64,000 nt of DNA from the NCBI GenBank assembly GCA_030581615.1, contig JAKTTT010000029.1:1-64000 (forward strand). The letters are read 5' to 3'. Origin of the DNA: Alloascoidea africana (taxonomy: Eukaryota; Ascomycota; Alloascoideomycetes; Alloascoideales; Alloascoideaceae). A program made the translations under genes and the position numbers. A model generated the notes under the pieces. It worked only from the letters and a program-made list of their open reading frames with translations. It was not told the origin of the DNA and ran no database searches. Of the stretch, positions 1 through 10,712 are shown piece by piece (the first letter of the stretch is position 1; every line of letters begins with the position of its first letter).

Positions 1-713
1 ATCTAACGTTCAACAGGAAACCTCTGGTACGTTTTTCGTGTCCAATGATTTTTTCAACTTCTACTTCTTCTGTTCCGTCCTTGTATTTGTGAAAAATTTG
101 TGCTGGTGCTTCTGTAGTTGAGTCTTTGGAACGCATAGCAGGTGTTGTTTGTATAAGTCCCAAGTCTTCGTATTGATCGATGATGAAGGAAAGGGCGCAG
201 ATATAGTTTGGTTCTAGAACGGGTTTGGTTCTGACCGTTTCTACCTGTCTCATTTCTCTCTCTGTGTCTTGAATAACTATTACACCTCAACTTCGAAAAC
301 GGACAAGAACTGAACGCACTCATCGACCCAGGTGCGTCTCACAGCTTTATCAGCCGTAACATTCTCAAGGATTTGGATGCAATAGTTATTCAAGACACAG
401 AGAGAGAAATGAGACAGGTAGAAACGGTCAGAACCAAACCCGTTCTAGAACCAAACTATATCTGCGCCCTTTCCTTCATCATCGATCAATACGAAGACTT
501 GGTTTTCCACCACACGTTTGTGCAGGTACGGGGTTGTGTTGCTGTAGCTCTTTCCCTCAATGTGTCCTCCTCTCAGTGTACTCAGTAATTGTTCCTGATA
601 AACGCCGAGCTCGTACCCTGAGTAAAGTACGATCCACTGAATGAGTCCAAAAGCGAGGTAAAACGCATAAAGCACGACCTCCATGATATACTCGCTGGAT
701 GACAGAGTCTAGT
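1..713. mobile_element. Ty3/gypsy chromovirus-like remnant
   Basis: Broken retroelement debris. On the plus strand from about 285 there is a retropepsin-like stretch with an aliphatic-IDPGASHSF active-site motif. On the minus strand below about 160 there is a chromodomain-like stretch (VEVEKIIGH) typical of chromovirus integrase tails. The two parts lie in opposite orientation and are joined by a perfect inverted repeat (160-281 and 381-502). The piece is clearly not whole and carries several breaks. It resembles the gypsy fragment near 37.5 kb, which has a related chromodomain. A minus-strand reading at 445-684 begins with a membrane-like hydrophobic stretch, and I do not recognise it. Confidence 0.7.
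160..502. repeat. Perfect inverted repeat, 122-bp arms
   Basis: The left arm is 160-281 and the right arm is 381-502, separated by a 99-nt spacer. Compared base by base, the right arm is the exact reverse complement of the left. The repeated stretch is retropepsin-region sequence of the gypsy remnant. Homology stops abruptly at both ends, and the sequences outside the two arms come from different parts of the element. Confidence 0.95.
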
Positions 714-918
714 TGTTAGGAGTTTGGTCCGTGAAAATAGTCTGTATAAAGCTTAGTTTATTAGAAATGAGAGAAAGGCTCTTCTTATATAGACAGAACT
801 ACATAGTTAATAATTGAAGTGGTTGGCAAGAGGCTGGCTTGATCTTATAGAGTGGCTGGCTTGTATACCAAGTATGGTAAGACAGTCTTCGTGTGTGATG
901 AGCCATCTCATTATAACA
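714..918 (-). mobile_element. Solo-LTR-like element, 205 bp
   Basis: Read on the minus strand it begins TGTTA and ends TAACA. It has a TATATAAG box in the middle and an AATAAA-like signal downstream, as expected for a short yeast LTR. It abuts the gag-like fragment at 919, which suggests insertion into older element debris. No clear target-site duplication is visible. A decayed relative of its distal end is found near 54310. Confidence 0.5.
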
Positions 919-1583
919 AGGTTGTGATAGTATAGACGTCTTCCATGCTAACACATCCCCTAGTAGCGTTTTTAATATGACCTTTCACCTCAGATATGAG
1001 TCCGTAGATAAACATTTCCATTCTTCCTTCCACTGACATGGCAGTTGCTGGCAAAGCAATGTCCCATTTTCTGAAGTATTCAATGTAGCCTGCGATAGTA
1101 GTTGTTTGCTTGGCTGTCCGCATTCTGCGAGTAATATACCCAATGCAATTATCAGGGTAATACCTTGCTTGGGAATTTTTCTCAAAAGGCCTCCCGCTTC
1201 GCAAATTCTGAGACGTTTTCATCGTACCAACGGTGGCATGCTGGTTCCATAAAGAATTTTGTCCATCCCATTCATTCCTTGTGGCGCTTTACATCAAACA
1301 TCATCAGGGTTGATTCCATTTGGTCTAATCATTCATTTGCTTCATGAATGTCTCGGCGGCCAGAGAAAAAGACCTTGGGTCTGAAGGGTAGGTCCGATTT
1401 TGAACTGGGTTTGTCAATAATGCTCTCCCCTGTTTTGGCTTGTGTCGCTGCCGCCACGTTTGCTCCTTCCACCAGTTGAGCAATGGGTTGTTGGTGCTGC
1501 TCGAATGACGTGCAAATGGCTGCCATCATGGTTTCCATGGACTGGAGAAACCTGTTGTTGGGGTCGCTTGTTTCCTCTGTCAT
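919..1583 (-). mobile_element. Ty3/gypsy gag-like fragment
   Basis: Minus-strand readings from 1583 down to about 919 look like a gypsy gag: a glutamine-rich start, then a later stretch with the spacing of a retrotransposon capsid. The fragment is incomplete and broken. Its downstream end meets the LTR-like element at 714-918. It lies about 400 bp upstream of a tRNA gene, a common neighbourhood for Ty3-type elements. Confidence 0.55.
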
Positions 1584-1626
1584 TTTCTTTTTGGATCATG
1601 AAAAGAACTCCCTACCAGATTTAACG

Positions 1627-1853
1627 TGTTTATTACTTTTGTTCTCCCCCCTATCTTTGGGGAATTACTTCTCCTATAAAGTTTTGTATATATTGCTTCC
1701 CACGGCCTTTCCTCAAGTATTATTTAGCCAAGATTCTTTTTAGGCCAATTGAAGTTTGTCAACTTCTCTTCAGCGCCTTCAAAGGATCATCTTTAGAGTT
1801 TCGTGCAACGAGGCAATCATTAGACAACCTTAGTGCAACGACAGTCCTTAACA
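1627..1853 (-). mobile_element. Possible LTR of the gypsy remnant
   Basis: On the minus strand this stretch begins TGTTAAGG and ends TAAACA, includes a TATATA box, and sits just upstream of the gag-like start at 1583, where a 5' LTR is expected. The boundaries rest only on the terminal TGTT/AACA motifs. It is unlike the LTR at 714-918, so two LTR families may be present. Confidence 0.4.
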
Positions 1854-1993
1854 TTAACCTGATTTCGTAAATCAAATTTCTCAACTTCATTCCTCATTTC
1901 CCATCTTCATCTTCCAAGATTTTGCCATGCTAAGCGGTGCAAGCTTATGCCAATGGGCATCAGAATTTGAACCCTATACAAAAACCAGCATTT

Positions 1994-2089
1994 GTCCCGG
2001 TGGCCGAGTGGTTAAGGCGTTGCCCTGCTATTGTTCAGTAGTTAAGGCATTGGGTTCTGCCCGCGCAGGTTCGAATCCTGTCCGTGACG
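1994..2089 (+). tRNA. tRNA-Ser(GCU) with intron
   Basis: The A box (GGCCGAGTGGTTAAGGC), a long variable arm and the B box (GGTTCGAATCC) place this as a class II serine tRNA. The anticodon loop reads CT-GCT-A, and the second half of the anticodon stem (GGCAT) follows only after an insertion of about 14 nt (about 2031-2044), so an intron is inferred as in other yeast tRNA-Ser(GCU) genes. The seven-base acceptor stem has one C/T mismatch (1997 with 2085). A T-run at 2095-2100 is a fitting Pol III terminator. It could be functional or slightly decayed. Confidence 0.8.
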
Positions 2090-2100
2090 CTATATTTTTT

Positions 2101-2701
2101 CATCTCATTCAACGGTTATTATTTCAGTGAGTGGTCCGATAATCTTTGTTGCTAATTCCTACCTTCAATGCAAGTTCCGGGTATTGAAGAACACCTATAA
2201 GACTGGACTTCATGTAGATGTTGGCTCACAGAAACACCAATCAAGAGAATCATGATTAGATCTTCAAAAGTTACATAGAACGCAAACAGTCTTAAAACGG
2301 TATTCCCCGTCAATTGTGTTTGGATGAAATATCACCATTACTCACTCCATTGTAGCCCTTCTCATACGAGGGTGTGGGTGGAAATTTTGAGGTACATGTT
2401 AACAGACTCGACAGATGTCAATAATTGTGATTCGAAAATCCCAAATTCCGATGTTTCTCAATGAAAAATTGCTATTAAGAGTATCATGGCACAAATTCTT
2501 GGCCATCGTGAAGATATAGACAAAAAGGATGAATATAAGCTGTAATGAGTGTGATAGCACAGACACACTTGTCTTCCCGTCATTGTTTACAATAAATACA
2601 AGCCCACTCTGCTCTAAAAGCCAATTTCATACGCCATCGCCAGGAAAACAAGTAGAAAGAGAAGTTCAACTTCAAAAGAGCCCAATCTATACCACAGCAG
2701 T
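2101..2701. other. Intergenic, no gene seen
   Basis: About 600 bp between the tRNA terminator and the DAP1 stop codon. It is AT-rich, with only short readings and no motif or repeat that I can assign. Confidence 0.5.
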
Positions 2702-3293
2702 TCAGGCAACTAGGTCCCCAACATATTGATACTTGTTCTTGAAGAAGGTCTCCCATTCATGTAACACCTTAAGATCTTTCTCGGTCAGATCGGCAAGGTC
2801 GTCTATAGGTTCATCTAGAGACTTTATAACAGCTAGAAACACCCAATTAAAGAAAATCTGGTTAGCACGAGAAAATTGATCACCCTTTGATTAGAGCATA
2901 TAACTTACCAGGATCAAAGCTATTCAGTGCCAATCCTCTTGAGGCATCATTCCCGGCAAAATTCGCATAAGGTCCGCCAGGTCCATAAAAGCTGCTTCCA
3001 GAAGTGACATCGTAAACGCGGCCACAAACAGCTATCAAGACTCTTGGGTCGTCAACGCCGTTGTACTTTTTTAGCTTCTCACGTGTAAAGTCACCGATTA
3101 AGATTGGTTCCTCGTCAGCAGTTGTCGATTCTTCTTTAGATTTCTTGCCTTTGGAACTGTCACTGGAAGAGGCCTCTCTGCCGGTCGTGCTGCCCGTAGA
3201 TCTGATGGATGGGAAGACAAAACGGGCGATTACAACGTAGCCGAGGATCGCAAGGAGAACAGGCTGTGCTATCTCTTGAACTGTCCAATTCAT
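2702..3293 (-). CDS. DAP1: Dap1-like cytochrome b5-fold heme protein
   Basis: Two exons (3293-2909 and 2832-2702) give about 171 residues. An N-terminal membrane segment (residues about 10-28) is followed by a Ser/Lys-rich linker and the MAPR/cytochrome b5 fold: [32 protein letters not shown] and DASRGLA. Dap1 binds heme and supports cytochrome P450 enzymes of sterol synthesis (Erg11) at the ER. The intron (2833-2908) has a GTAAGT donor, a GCTAAC branch site and a CTAG acceptor. Without the second exon the ORF would lose the conserved [12 protein letters not shown] tail. The start is the first ATG of the exon, just before the membrane segment. Confidence 0.92.
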
Positions 3294-3555
3294 TTTGAGA
3301 AACTAACCTACCTTTTTTTTTCTTCAGAAATGTATATAACGTATATAGTTGCTGCTGATGTTGTCACGCACGGATCCCTGGCAATCAAGGAGAAGAAGGA
3401 GGTACAATGTTGGGTAAAAGTGGTTGCTTTCCACGCACGTACTGGCAAGACACCAGCGAGTCTTCCATCAGGATTCTCTACTTAAACAACAGGTGCGTGG
3501 GTGTCTGCTTCCACAACATTCAGCAACTTTTGGTTACAGATAAGGTCTGCATTCC

Positions 3556-4105
3556 TCACATTCGTGCCGGTACAGGGGCACCACCATTATTCTTCATCTG
3601 ATTGAGCATTGAGGTGTTTGCCTGTTGCCTCCAGCCGCAAATCGTACACCGGAGTTGCTAATGGCGTATAGTTAAGGTCAGTTGGGTTTATTTAAATTCT
3701 TAAACAGCAGCATCCCAGCACAAAGACAGGAATAGTAAACGGCCAAGTCCAACGTACCTTTCCCCATTCCATGGGGACTAGCGGGATCCAAAAGACTGTA
3801 AAGAACTGCTTATGTTTGATTGCTTCGACAGATACGTTATGGCTATTGAACAGAAAAATCATAAAAGCAATTTCAATTTTAGAATACTGTTAGAAAGATT
3901 TCCGAGGAGTGTGTCATAAATAAGAACAACGTACCAGTGTGGGCAATAAAACCTGTTCAAGGTCATGTCCTTAACGGGACTATCAAACGACTGCGCTATT
4001 GCAGTAGGAAAATCATTGTTATCAACCTGGTCTAGTAGACCATTTCGCAACTTTGTGCTTGAAGCAAGTAGGCAACATACAACCAAGAACGAAAAAGAAA
4101 AACAT
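3556..4105 (-). CDS. Zinc-ribbon protein of the fungal zinc_ribbon_15 type
   Basis: A hidden gene of four exons (4105-4081, 3995-3935, 3842-3758, 3657-3556) that joins in frame to 90 residues. It starts MFFFFVLG, has a first CPHC knuckle (residues about 26-29), then HNVSVEAIKHKQFFTVFWIP and a second CTIC knuckle with GW behind it. Short cytosolic proteins with a hydrophobic N-terminus, a CPxC pair, a W/F-F-T-x-F-x-IP core and a second CxxC pair form a widespread fungal family of unknown function. The three introns (85, 92, 100 nt) use GTATGT, GTACGT and GTACGT donors. An alternative is an unspliced 98-residue ORF from 4155, which would lose the second knuckle, so I prefer the spliced form. 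Confidence 0.78.
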
Positions 4106-4821
4106 GTCAATGTCGCGAGCGCATAAATGTGAGAGACTGAGAAGAATGGGCACAAAGCTGTGCTTTAGTAGGGCTGTGTGGGCAGCGACGGGCTAAAGAT
4201 CATGTGCCGCCGCAACGCCCAGACACCAGCACTGGAGGAGCGAGATATGTCCTCTCCCGCGGCCCTGAGCGATGTTCTGTTTAGTGCCTGGGGCATGCTG
4301 GAACAAGTAGAGGACACGGGGCACGAGATTGGACTTGTACATGTTGAGCTGGGAATACACGCTTTGTTCTACAATTGGTAGGAGTTGGTAGAGGAGCAGT
4401 CCATCGCCTGTACAAAGCCTGTTTTCTGTTTTCTCCAGAGGGCACTCCAAGGTACCGAGGCGTGAGAAAAATGCATCAGAGAACAGCAAAAGGCTGGTTT
4501 GTTTATCCAACGGAATCAAACGCTAGCTATGGAAATGGTAAAGTCATCGCCAATTTCTGATTCTGCACGTACAAAGCAGACGGCAATAGACAACACGAAG
4601 GGAGTAAAATGTTATACAATTAACACAGGAGCACCAAATATAAGTAGAACATTGACCACCCAGACATGAAGATTAACTTAGGCTAGATAACTGTTTTATA
4701 ACTAGTAGACACATTCTAAGATAGCACTACCCCAGACATTGAAACTTACAGGTAGTATGGGTGTAGAGAGATGATATTCGAAAAGCATATGATGGACTCT
4801 TGAATCCAGAGACAGACCACG
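4106..4821. other. Divergent gap with unassigned open readings
   Basis: Region between two divergent genes, the zinc-ribbon gene (minus) and GPI3 (plus). At 4178-4560 base composition rises and both strands stay open (68 codons plus, 108 codons minus, 4193-4519). Neither protein matches a family I know. A short gene or a structured RNA is possible. The rest looks like promoter. Confidence 0.3.
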
Positions 4822-6278
4822 ATGCCTTATAACATAGCGTATGCCCGATCCAAGACAACTTCTCGTATGGTTTATGATGAAGGGAATACTAAGCGATGAA
4901 TAAAGGATGGTTTCAGACTTCTTCTTCCCTCAACCTGGAGGAGTGGAGCTCCACGTATACCAACTTTCACAAGTAAGAGGAGATCAGATTTAGCAGCTCG
5001 AGAAAGTGATAAACAGCTTTGACTAATATAAAACACTAGAAAATGATCAGTCAGGGTCATTCGGTCATAATAATAACACACACATATGGAAACAGGACTG
5101 GGGTACGAATCCTCACAAATGGCCTTAAAGTCTACTACATCCCGTTCATGGTACTCTATCGACAGAGCACATTCCCATCCGTCTTTTCGGCTTTCCCAAT
5201 ACTGAGAAACATATTTATACGAGAAGCTATAGACATTATACATGGCCACGGCAGTCTAAGCTCGCTATGCCACGAGGCGATTTTCCACGGTAGAACAATG
5301 GGTTTACGGACAGTTTTCACCGATCACTCTCTATTCGGATTTGCAGACACGGGAAGCATTTTGGGGAATAAAGCTCTACGGTTTACACTTTGTGACGTTG
5401 GCCATGTGATCTGTGTATCCCATACGTGTAAAGAGAATACTGTTCTTCGTGCCTCGCTAGACCCCGAGAACGTGAGTGTGATACCAAATGCTGTTGTCTC
5501 TGAGGACTTTACACCTGATCCTTCAAAGGCCAACAAGGAGATTACGATAATGGTTATCTCAAGGTTGTATCCAAACAAAGGTGCCGATCTTCTTACCGCC
5601 ATCATTCCACGAATATGTGCGGCTCATAAAACTGTTCGATTTGTGATCGCGGGCGATGGGCCAAAGCTAATTGACATTGAACAGATGAGAGAAAAATATA
5701 GACTGCAAGAGAGAGTGGAACTTATAGGCAGCATACGGCATGAAGAAGTCAGAGATACAATGGTGAAAGGGCATATCTATCTCCATCCCACTTTGACAGA
5801 GGCATTTGGAACGGTTCTAGTCGAAGCAGCTTCCTGTGGCTTGTTCGTAGTGACCACCAAAGTCGGTGGCATCCCGGAGGTTTTACCCTCGCATATGACT
5901 GTTTTTGCATCACCTTCGGAGGATTCACTAGTGGAAAGTACATTAAAAGCAATCTCTCTGATAGAATCCAAAAAAATTGACACTTCGACCTTCCACGACG
6001 AGGTCAAGAAGATGTATGACTGGGAGGACGTGGCAAAACGGACGGAATTCGTCTACAACAATATAGATACAGAAAAGCTTCATGAGCCGATACTAGACCG
6101 GATGATAAAGTATTATCCTGGTGGTGCCTGGGCTGGGAAGCTGTTTGTACTTTGTGTCGTTGTGGATGTGTTTCTCTACTGGGTTTTGGAATTGTTGTGG
6201 CCTAGAGATGGGATTGATAAAGTTAGAAAATGGCCAAAAAGGGGTGAAAAAGCAAAAATCGCACATTCGGACATCTAA
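4822..6278 (+). CDS. GPI3: GPI3/PIG-A, GPI-GlcNAc transferase catalytic subunit
   Basis: Transfers GlcNAc from UDP-GlcNAc to phosphatidylinositol, the first step of GPI anchor synthesis, on the cytosolic face of the ER. Three exons (4822-4838, 4906-4972, 5040-6278) give about 440 residues. The first exon is only 17 nt and encodes MPYNIA, which completes the family start before MVSDFFFPQPGGVE. The GT4-family EX7E motif (TEAFGTVLVE) lies near residue 280 and a C-terminal membrane anchor near 388-410. Introns have GTATGC and GTAAGA donors and ACTAA branch sites. The protein is close to the usual length. Confidence 0.95.
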
Positions 6279-6390
6279 TAATGTAAATTATAAGTATGGA
6301 GATGATCATGTATATAACACTGGTTTCTAAAATTTGATCCCGATATAGTGCTCTGCTGTCAAAATTCCAGAAACATGAAAAGAAAGCCTT

Positions 6391-7806
6391 TTACAACTTT
6401 TCATACTCCAGCTTGCCTTCCAGCTTCTTAGATTCCGAAACTTTCCGAACGGCCTTCATCAAATCATTCTGAACAATGTGATCTCTTCCATCTCTAATCG
6501 CAAAGAACCCAGCTTCTGTAACAACATTCCGAATGTCAGCACCGTTGAAACCATCACTCATTTTGACCACCTGCTCAAAGTCAAAATCGCCTTGTTTCTT
6601 CACATCTGTTGTATGAATCTTGAAAATCTCCAGTCTACCAGCTTCATTTGGAAGTGGAATCTCAATCTTTCTGTCCAATCGACCGGCTCTAAGCAACGCT
6701 GGATCAAGCGTATCTGGCCTATTTGTTGCCATGATAACCTTTGTCTGTCCCAAATAATCGAAACCGTCCATCTGGTTCAACAACTCCATCAGAGTACGCT
6801 GCACCTCACGATCTGAAGAAGTACCCTCGCTAAAACGTCGGCCACCAATAGCATCTATTTCATCCATGAAGATGATACAGGGCTCGTGTTCCTTGGCATA
6901 GCTAAACATTTCACGGACCAGTCTCGCAGATTCTCCAATGTATTTATCAACAATAGCTGATGCTGGAGAAAAGATGAAATTGGCGCCAATGGTTGCTGCA
7001 ACTGCTTTGGCCAAAAGAGTCTTCCCCGTTCCTGGCGGACCGTAGAGTAAGACACCCTTTGGCGGTTTGATTCCAACACGTAGGAAAAGTTCAGGGTTCT
7101 TCAAAGGTAACTCAATCACCTCTCTTAATTCACGGATTTGCTCTGTTAGACCACCAACACCTGAAAAGGTCACAGTACCTGGCTCAAAAGTCGTCATGTT
7201 GTAAACCAACGGGTCAACTTCTCTTGGCAGAATTCTCATTATTGTTAGGGTCGTCATATCCAACGCAACACGAACACCTTGCTTCAGATTCTCTCTCTTT
7301 ATAGTACTTCTACATCCAACAATGTATCTAGGTCCTGAAGATGCCTTGACAATGACTAGAACCTAAGTTAGCTTTTCCTTATCCTTAAATCCCCAAAAAA
7401 GGCATTCACTGAATGAACCTACATTTCTCTTCATCCAATTGTTTGAGAACCTCTCCAACAACTTGACCGACGCTCTGAAGAGCTTTGATATCCTTCACAG
7501 CGCATTAGTACCTCGCTCAATGGCAAACTCCAGGTCTGACAAAGCAATTGTGACAAGACTGGCATTAAGCCATATCCCGCTCAAATCACAACTCACATCC
7601 TCAGTCTTCTCAAAATCCTTGTCCAAGCTTTTAATCTTTATCCTCAGATCCTTCAACTTGGCATCCCATTGTCGATGCTCCACAAGCTTGTTCTTGAACC
7701 CTTCCAAGGCTCGTGCCCTTTCAGGATCAACAGATGGCGTGGACCCCGATGAAGTGCCCTCTTCAGCATTCAACGCACTCAAGAGTTGATCGGTTTCGTC
7801 ACTCAT
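6391..7806 (-). CDS. RPT4: 26S proteasome regulatory ATPase Rpt4
   Basis: A subunit of the six-membered ATPase ring that unfolds ubiquitylated substrates. Exons 7806-7597, 7492-7423 and 7355-6391 give 414 residues. An N-terminal coiled-coil region ([18 protein letters not shown]) leads to an OB-fold start ([16 protein letters not shown]) and then the AAA domain, with Walker A GPPGTGKT near residue 195, Walker B IIFMDEID and the arginine-finger region [18 protein letters not shown]. For the second intron I chose the acceptor TTCTAG at 7356, because the earlier AG would shift the frame. Introns are 104 and 67 nt. The gene is divergent from GCD1. Confidence 0.95.
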
Positions 7807-7901
7807 CTTCTTGTTCTTCTTTATTCGTTTCTATTTGCCGATTGAGAGAAGAAGAGTCCAGGTGCTGCGAGAAGATATCCAGTGCCACCCAAACTTCGCA
7901 T

Positions 7902-7910
7902 TTTGCCAAC
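7902..7910 (+). promoter_or_regulatory. Possible PACE-like Rpn4 site
   Basis: TTTGCCAAC lies about 96 bp upstream of the RPT4 start and differs by one base from the reverse complement of the proteasome-associated control element GGTGGCAAA. The gap 7807-8196 is otherwise an ordinary divergent promoter. This is a weak single-motif call. Confidence 0.25.
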
Positions 7911-8196
7911 AGTGGTGGGTTAAGTTACCCGGATATCAATATGTGTCTTGCTGCTGCTTTTCAGCGAACAAGACGAACTGGTCCGAACTATGTATTTAGC
8001 CCAGAATTTTCTATCTGAAATGTCCAGTAGAACATATGTACTATTGTTCTAAATTAGAAGTACTATGACATAAGCTTGATTCAATCAGACGAGATTCACA
8101 GATCTGAGTTGATACTCATGTCCGGGTAAATACCACTTAAGAAAAGGTAGTTTCTTGGAGGAAATATGATTCATCAGTGAATAGCACAAGTGGTTA

Positions 8197-9793
8197 ATGG
8201 AATTCCACGTAGTGATACCTTGTGGGCCCGGGAAAGGGCTGACGCCTATTTCCTCGGTTCGCTCAACTGGTGTAACGAAGCCTCTGTTACCTATTGCGAA
8301 CATTCCTTTGATATCCCATGTTTTGGCTTGGTGTGATGAAGCTCCATTCAAAGGTTTGTGCAAATGAAAAACTGATTCACATTTCTCAGTTATACTAATT
8401 TCTAAATGGATAATCTCTAGCAATTACTGTTGTCAGCCACCCGGATAATACAGATGTGCTTACAGCAGAGGTTGATAAATACTTGGCAAGAGCAGTTAGA
8501 AGAGATTTGAATCGAAAAATACAGGTTCTGCCCTGTGCCTCTGAGACGACGGGGGATGTTCTTAAAGCGGTTGGGCCTATCATTTCGGGAAGCGACTTTA
8601 TCATACTTCCCTGCGATTTCATTACAGATCTATCACCCCAAGTGTTATTGGAGCTGTATAGAAAACGAAAACCAACAGACATTGCGATTTCAGTTCACTA
8701 CAATAATGTAATCAGCTCTATTGAACAAAAAAAACTGAGTAAGCACCAGAACATGTTTTTTATTAGAGAAGAAAAAAAGTCAACTAACCAATGCTTCAGA
8801 GGCCAATTACACTGTTCACTCTTCCCTGAATTCGCCACATCCTGTTCTTCTCGATGTCTACTCAAAAGAATCGGTTGAAGCCGCAAAGTCCTTCAAGCTT
8901 CGGACCCAGATGCTTTGGAGATTTCCAAATTCCGTTGTCTCTACAAAACTACTCGACTCATTCATATACGTCTGTTCAAAAAGAATTTCGGAAATTCTGG
9001 GGCTTGGAGAAGAGAGCTCACCAGCGTTAGCCCGTTTGGCACCAATTCCCAAAGTCATAAGAGACTTTGCAAGAAGGTCATGGCAGCATAAGGAGGCTAA
9101 AGAAACAATCCAATTCTTTCTTGTTCCAGAGCAAGCCACCTTTATCCGTGTTAACAACTTACAGGCATATACCGAAGCCAACCGGTGGGTTCTGAAGCAG
9201 CGGTTGCTGGACGTGGTCAAGAACGGTGGTGTCGTTACGAGGGGTGCCGATTCCGATGTTGGAGAAAACACTGTTATCGGCGATAAAACGAATATCAAGG
9301 CAAGCGCTATTGGAAACAATTGTACTGTCGGGACCAAGAGCAGGTTGATTGGATGCGTAGTTTTGGATAACACCAAGATTGCTGACGGGTATGTTTTCGG
9401 TTCAATGTTGAAGGAGGAAAGTATACTGACCAGATGCCGTGATTTAATATTTGTAGGGTCAAGCTCGAGAATTGTATCATTGGGACAAACGCAACAATTG
9501 AAGCAGGTGTTAATCTGACGTCTTGTAATGTGGAGGGATCATTGATTGTGAAGAAGAATAGTATGTGCTTTATCTTCATTTTCATTTGTTGAATATGACT
9601 AACCAAATGGATGATTGCAGCGCAAGCAAAGGGAGAAACAATGGTGAACTTTTCATTGGAAGGATTAGATGATGGGTATGTGGATGATGACAGTACTGAA
9701 GGCTCAGAAACAGAGGAGGAAAGCGACGAGGATGATGATGATGATTACGAAGAGGAAGACGATTTCAGTGATGACGGTTTATTCGCACGATGA
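8197..9793 (+). CDS. GCD1: eIF2B gamma subunit Gcd1
   Basis: Part of the guanine-nucleotide exchange factor that recycles eIF2-GDP. Five exons (8197-8353, 8421-8738, 8800-9388, 9457-9560, 9621-9793) join in frame to 446 residues. The nucleotidyltransferase-like half starts MEFHVVIPCGPGKGLTPIS and keeps KPLLPIANIPLI; the C-terminal half has left-handed beta-helix repeats (GENTVIGDKTNIKASAIGNN, LENCIIGTNATIEAGV). An acidic tail ends DDGLFAR, as in S. cerevisiae Gcd1. Four introns of 60-68 nt make it one of the most interrupted genes here. It is shorter than the 578-residue S. cerevisiae protein, which has long insertions. Confidence 0.93.
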
Positions 9794-10042
9794 GACTATA
9801 TAGTTAGATCTCTCCGTAACAATTCTGGTTTACATTCGAGAGAGACGTATTATAGATGTATTCACGGATTTCTCCTAACGCATTAAACCATTTCTTTGCC
9901 TATCGGCTAGCCATGCAATTTGCAGGTTTCTCTTCTTGACAAGATGCTACATTTAAGTATCATGGGCAAGTGTATATTATAGATATGCTTTTTCTACTAT
10001 GATGACCTTGTATCTTTTCGATGAAACCGTACTCATAAACTC

Positions 10043-10712
10043 CTACTTAAACATTCTGCAAGGATAGTCGCTAGAATACATTCCAGATTCCGGCTCTTCA
10101 ATGATTGTCCATGTCTTCTTCACAAATCCAGGAGCGACAGGAGGCTGTCCATCAGCACCCAGCACTTCTCCAAAAAGAACCTCCTTTGGCGTCGTCTTCA
10201 AGGTCTCTGTCAAACTAACCTGCTCGTCTTTTACCTTTGCCAATGCCTGCTGGCCAATCTCTCCAGCTGAAATTCGTGGAACAGCTTGGGAACCCAGCGT
10301 CAACAGACCGGCGATTTGGGCTTGAGAAAAGTAGGAGGTTTGTGGGTAATTTCGACGGTAATCTCTCTTGTGATATGGATTTTCGACTATATCCGCTGCG
10401 GGAAGCGTGACTGGATCAACATATGAAGCGGAATTCTGGGATCCTGGCGTAGGGACTCGATACCATGGAACAATAGGGTTACCGGATGAACGATTTGGGA
10501 CCTATTTGAAACCGATTAGCTGTTTTCCAAAGACATTTCCCAGTTTCTTGACGTTGACTTACCAAGACTAGCAGTTTCCTAATCTTTTCCCAGATTCCTT
10601 TGGAACCAACTGTGTATTTCTAGCAAAGTGAATATCCCGGTTAGCATCAAATACAACTCGTTATACAAATGAAAAGTCATACTTTGTACACCGACACTGG
10701 ACCCCCTGTCAT
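10043..10712 (-). CDS. NUZM: Mitochondrial complex I 21.3-kDa-type accessory subunit
   Basis: Exons 10712-10683, 10619-10563 and 10501-10043 give 181 residues. Landmarks are KKYTVGSKGIWEKIRKLL, VPNRSSGNP, the DPVTLPAADIVENPYHKRDYRRNYP block and a C-terminal SSDYPCRMF. These match the fungal accessory subunit of NADH:ubiquinone oxidoreductase known as the 21.3-kDa subunit in Neurospora and, as I recall, NUZM in Yarrowia. Its presence implies a proton-pumping complex I, which Saccharomyces lacks. Introns are 63 and 61 nt, and the first exon is only 30 nt. The family is recognised with good confidence; the symbol is less certain. Confidence 0.8.

Noticed and set aside
160-502. CRISPR-like or attachment-site interpretation of the inverted repeats
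   Set aside because: There are no spaced direct repeats, the repeats are retroelement coding sequence, and the genome is eukaryotic.
4103-4155. Unspliced 98-codon start for the zinc-ribbon gene
   Set aside because: It would lose the second CxxC knuckle and the family core; the spliced start MFFFFVLG fits better.
8858-9376. Minus-strand ORF of 172 codons
   Set aside because: It is antisense to GCD1 exon 3, which has clear family motifs.
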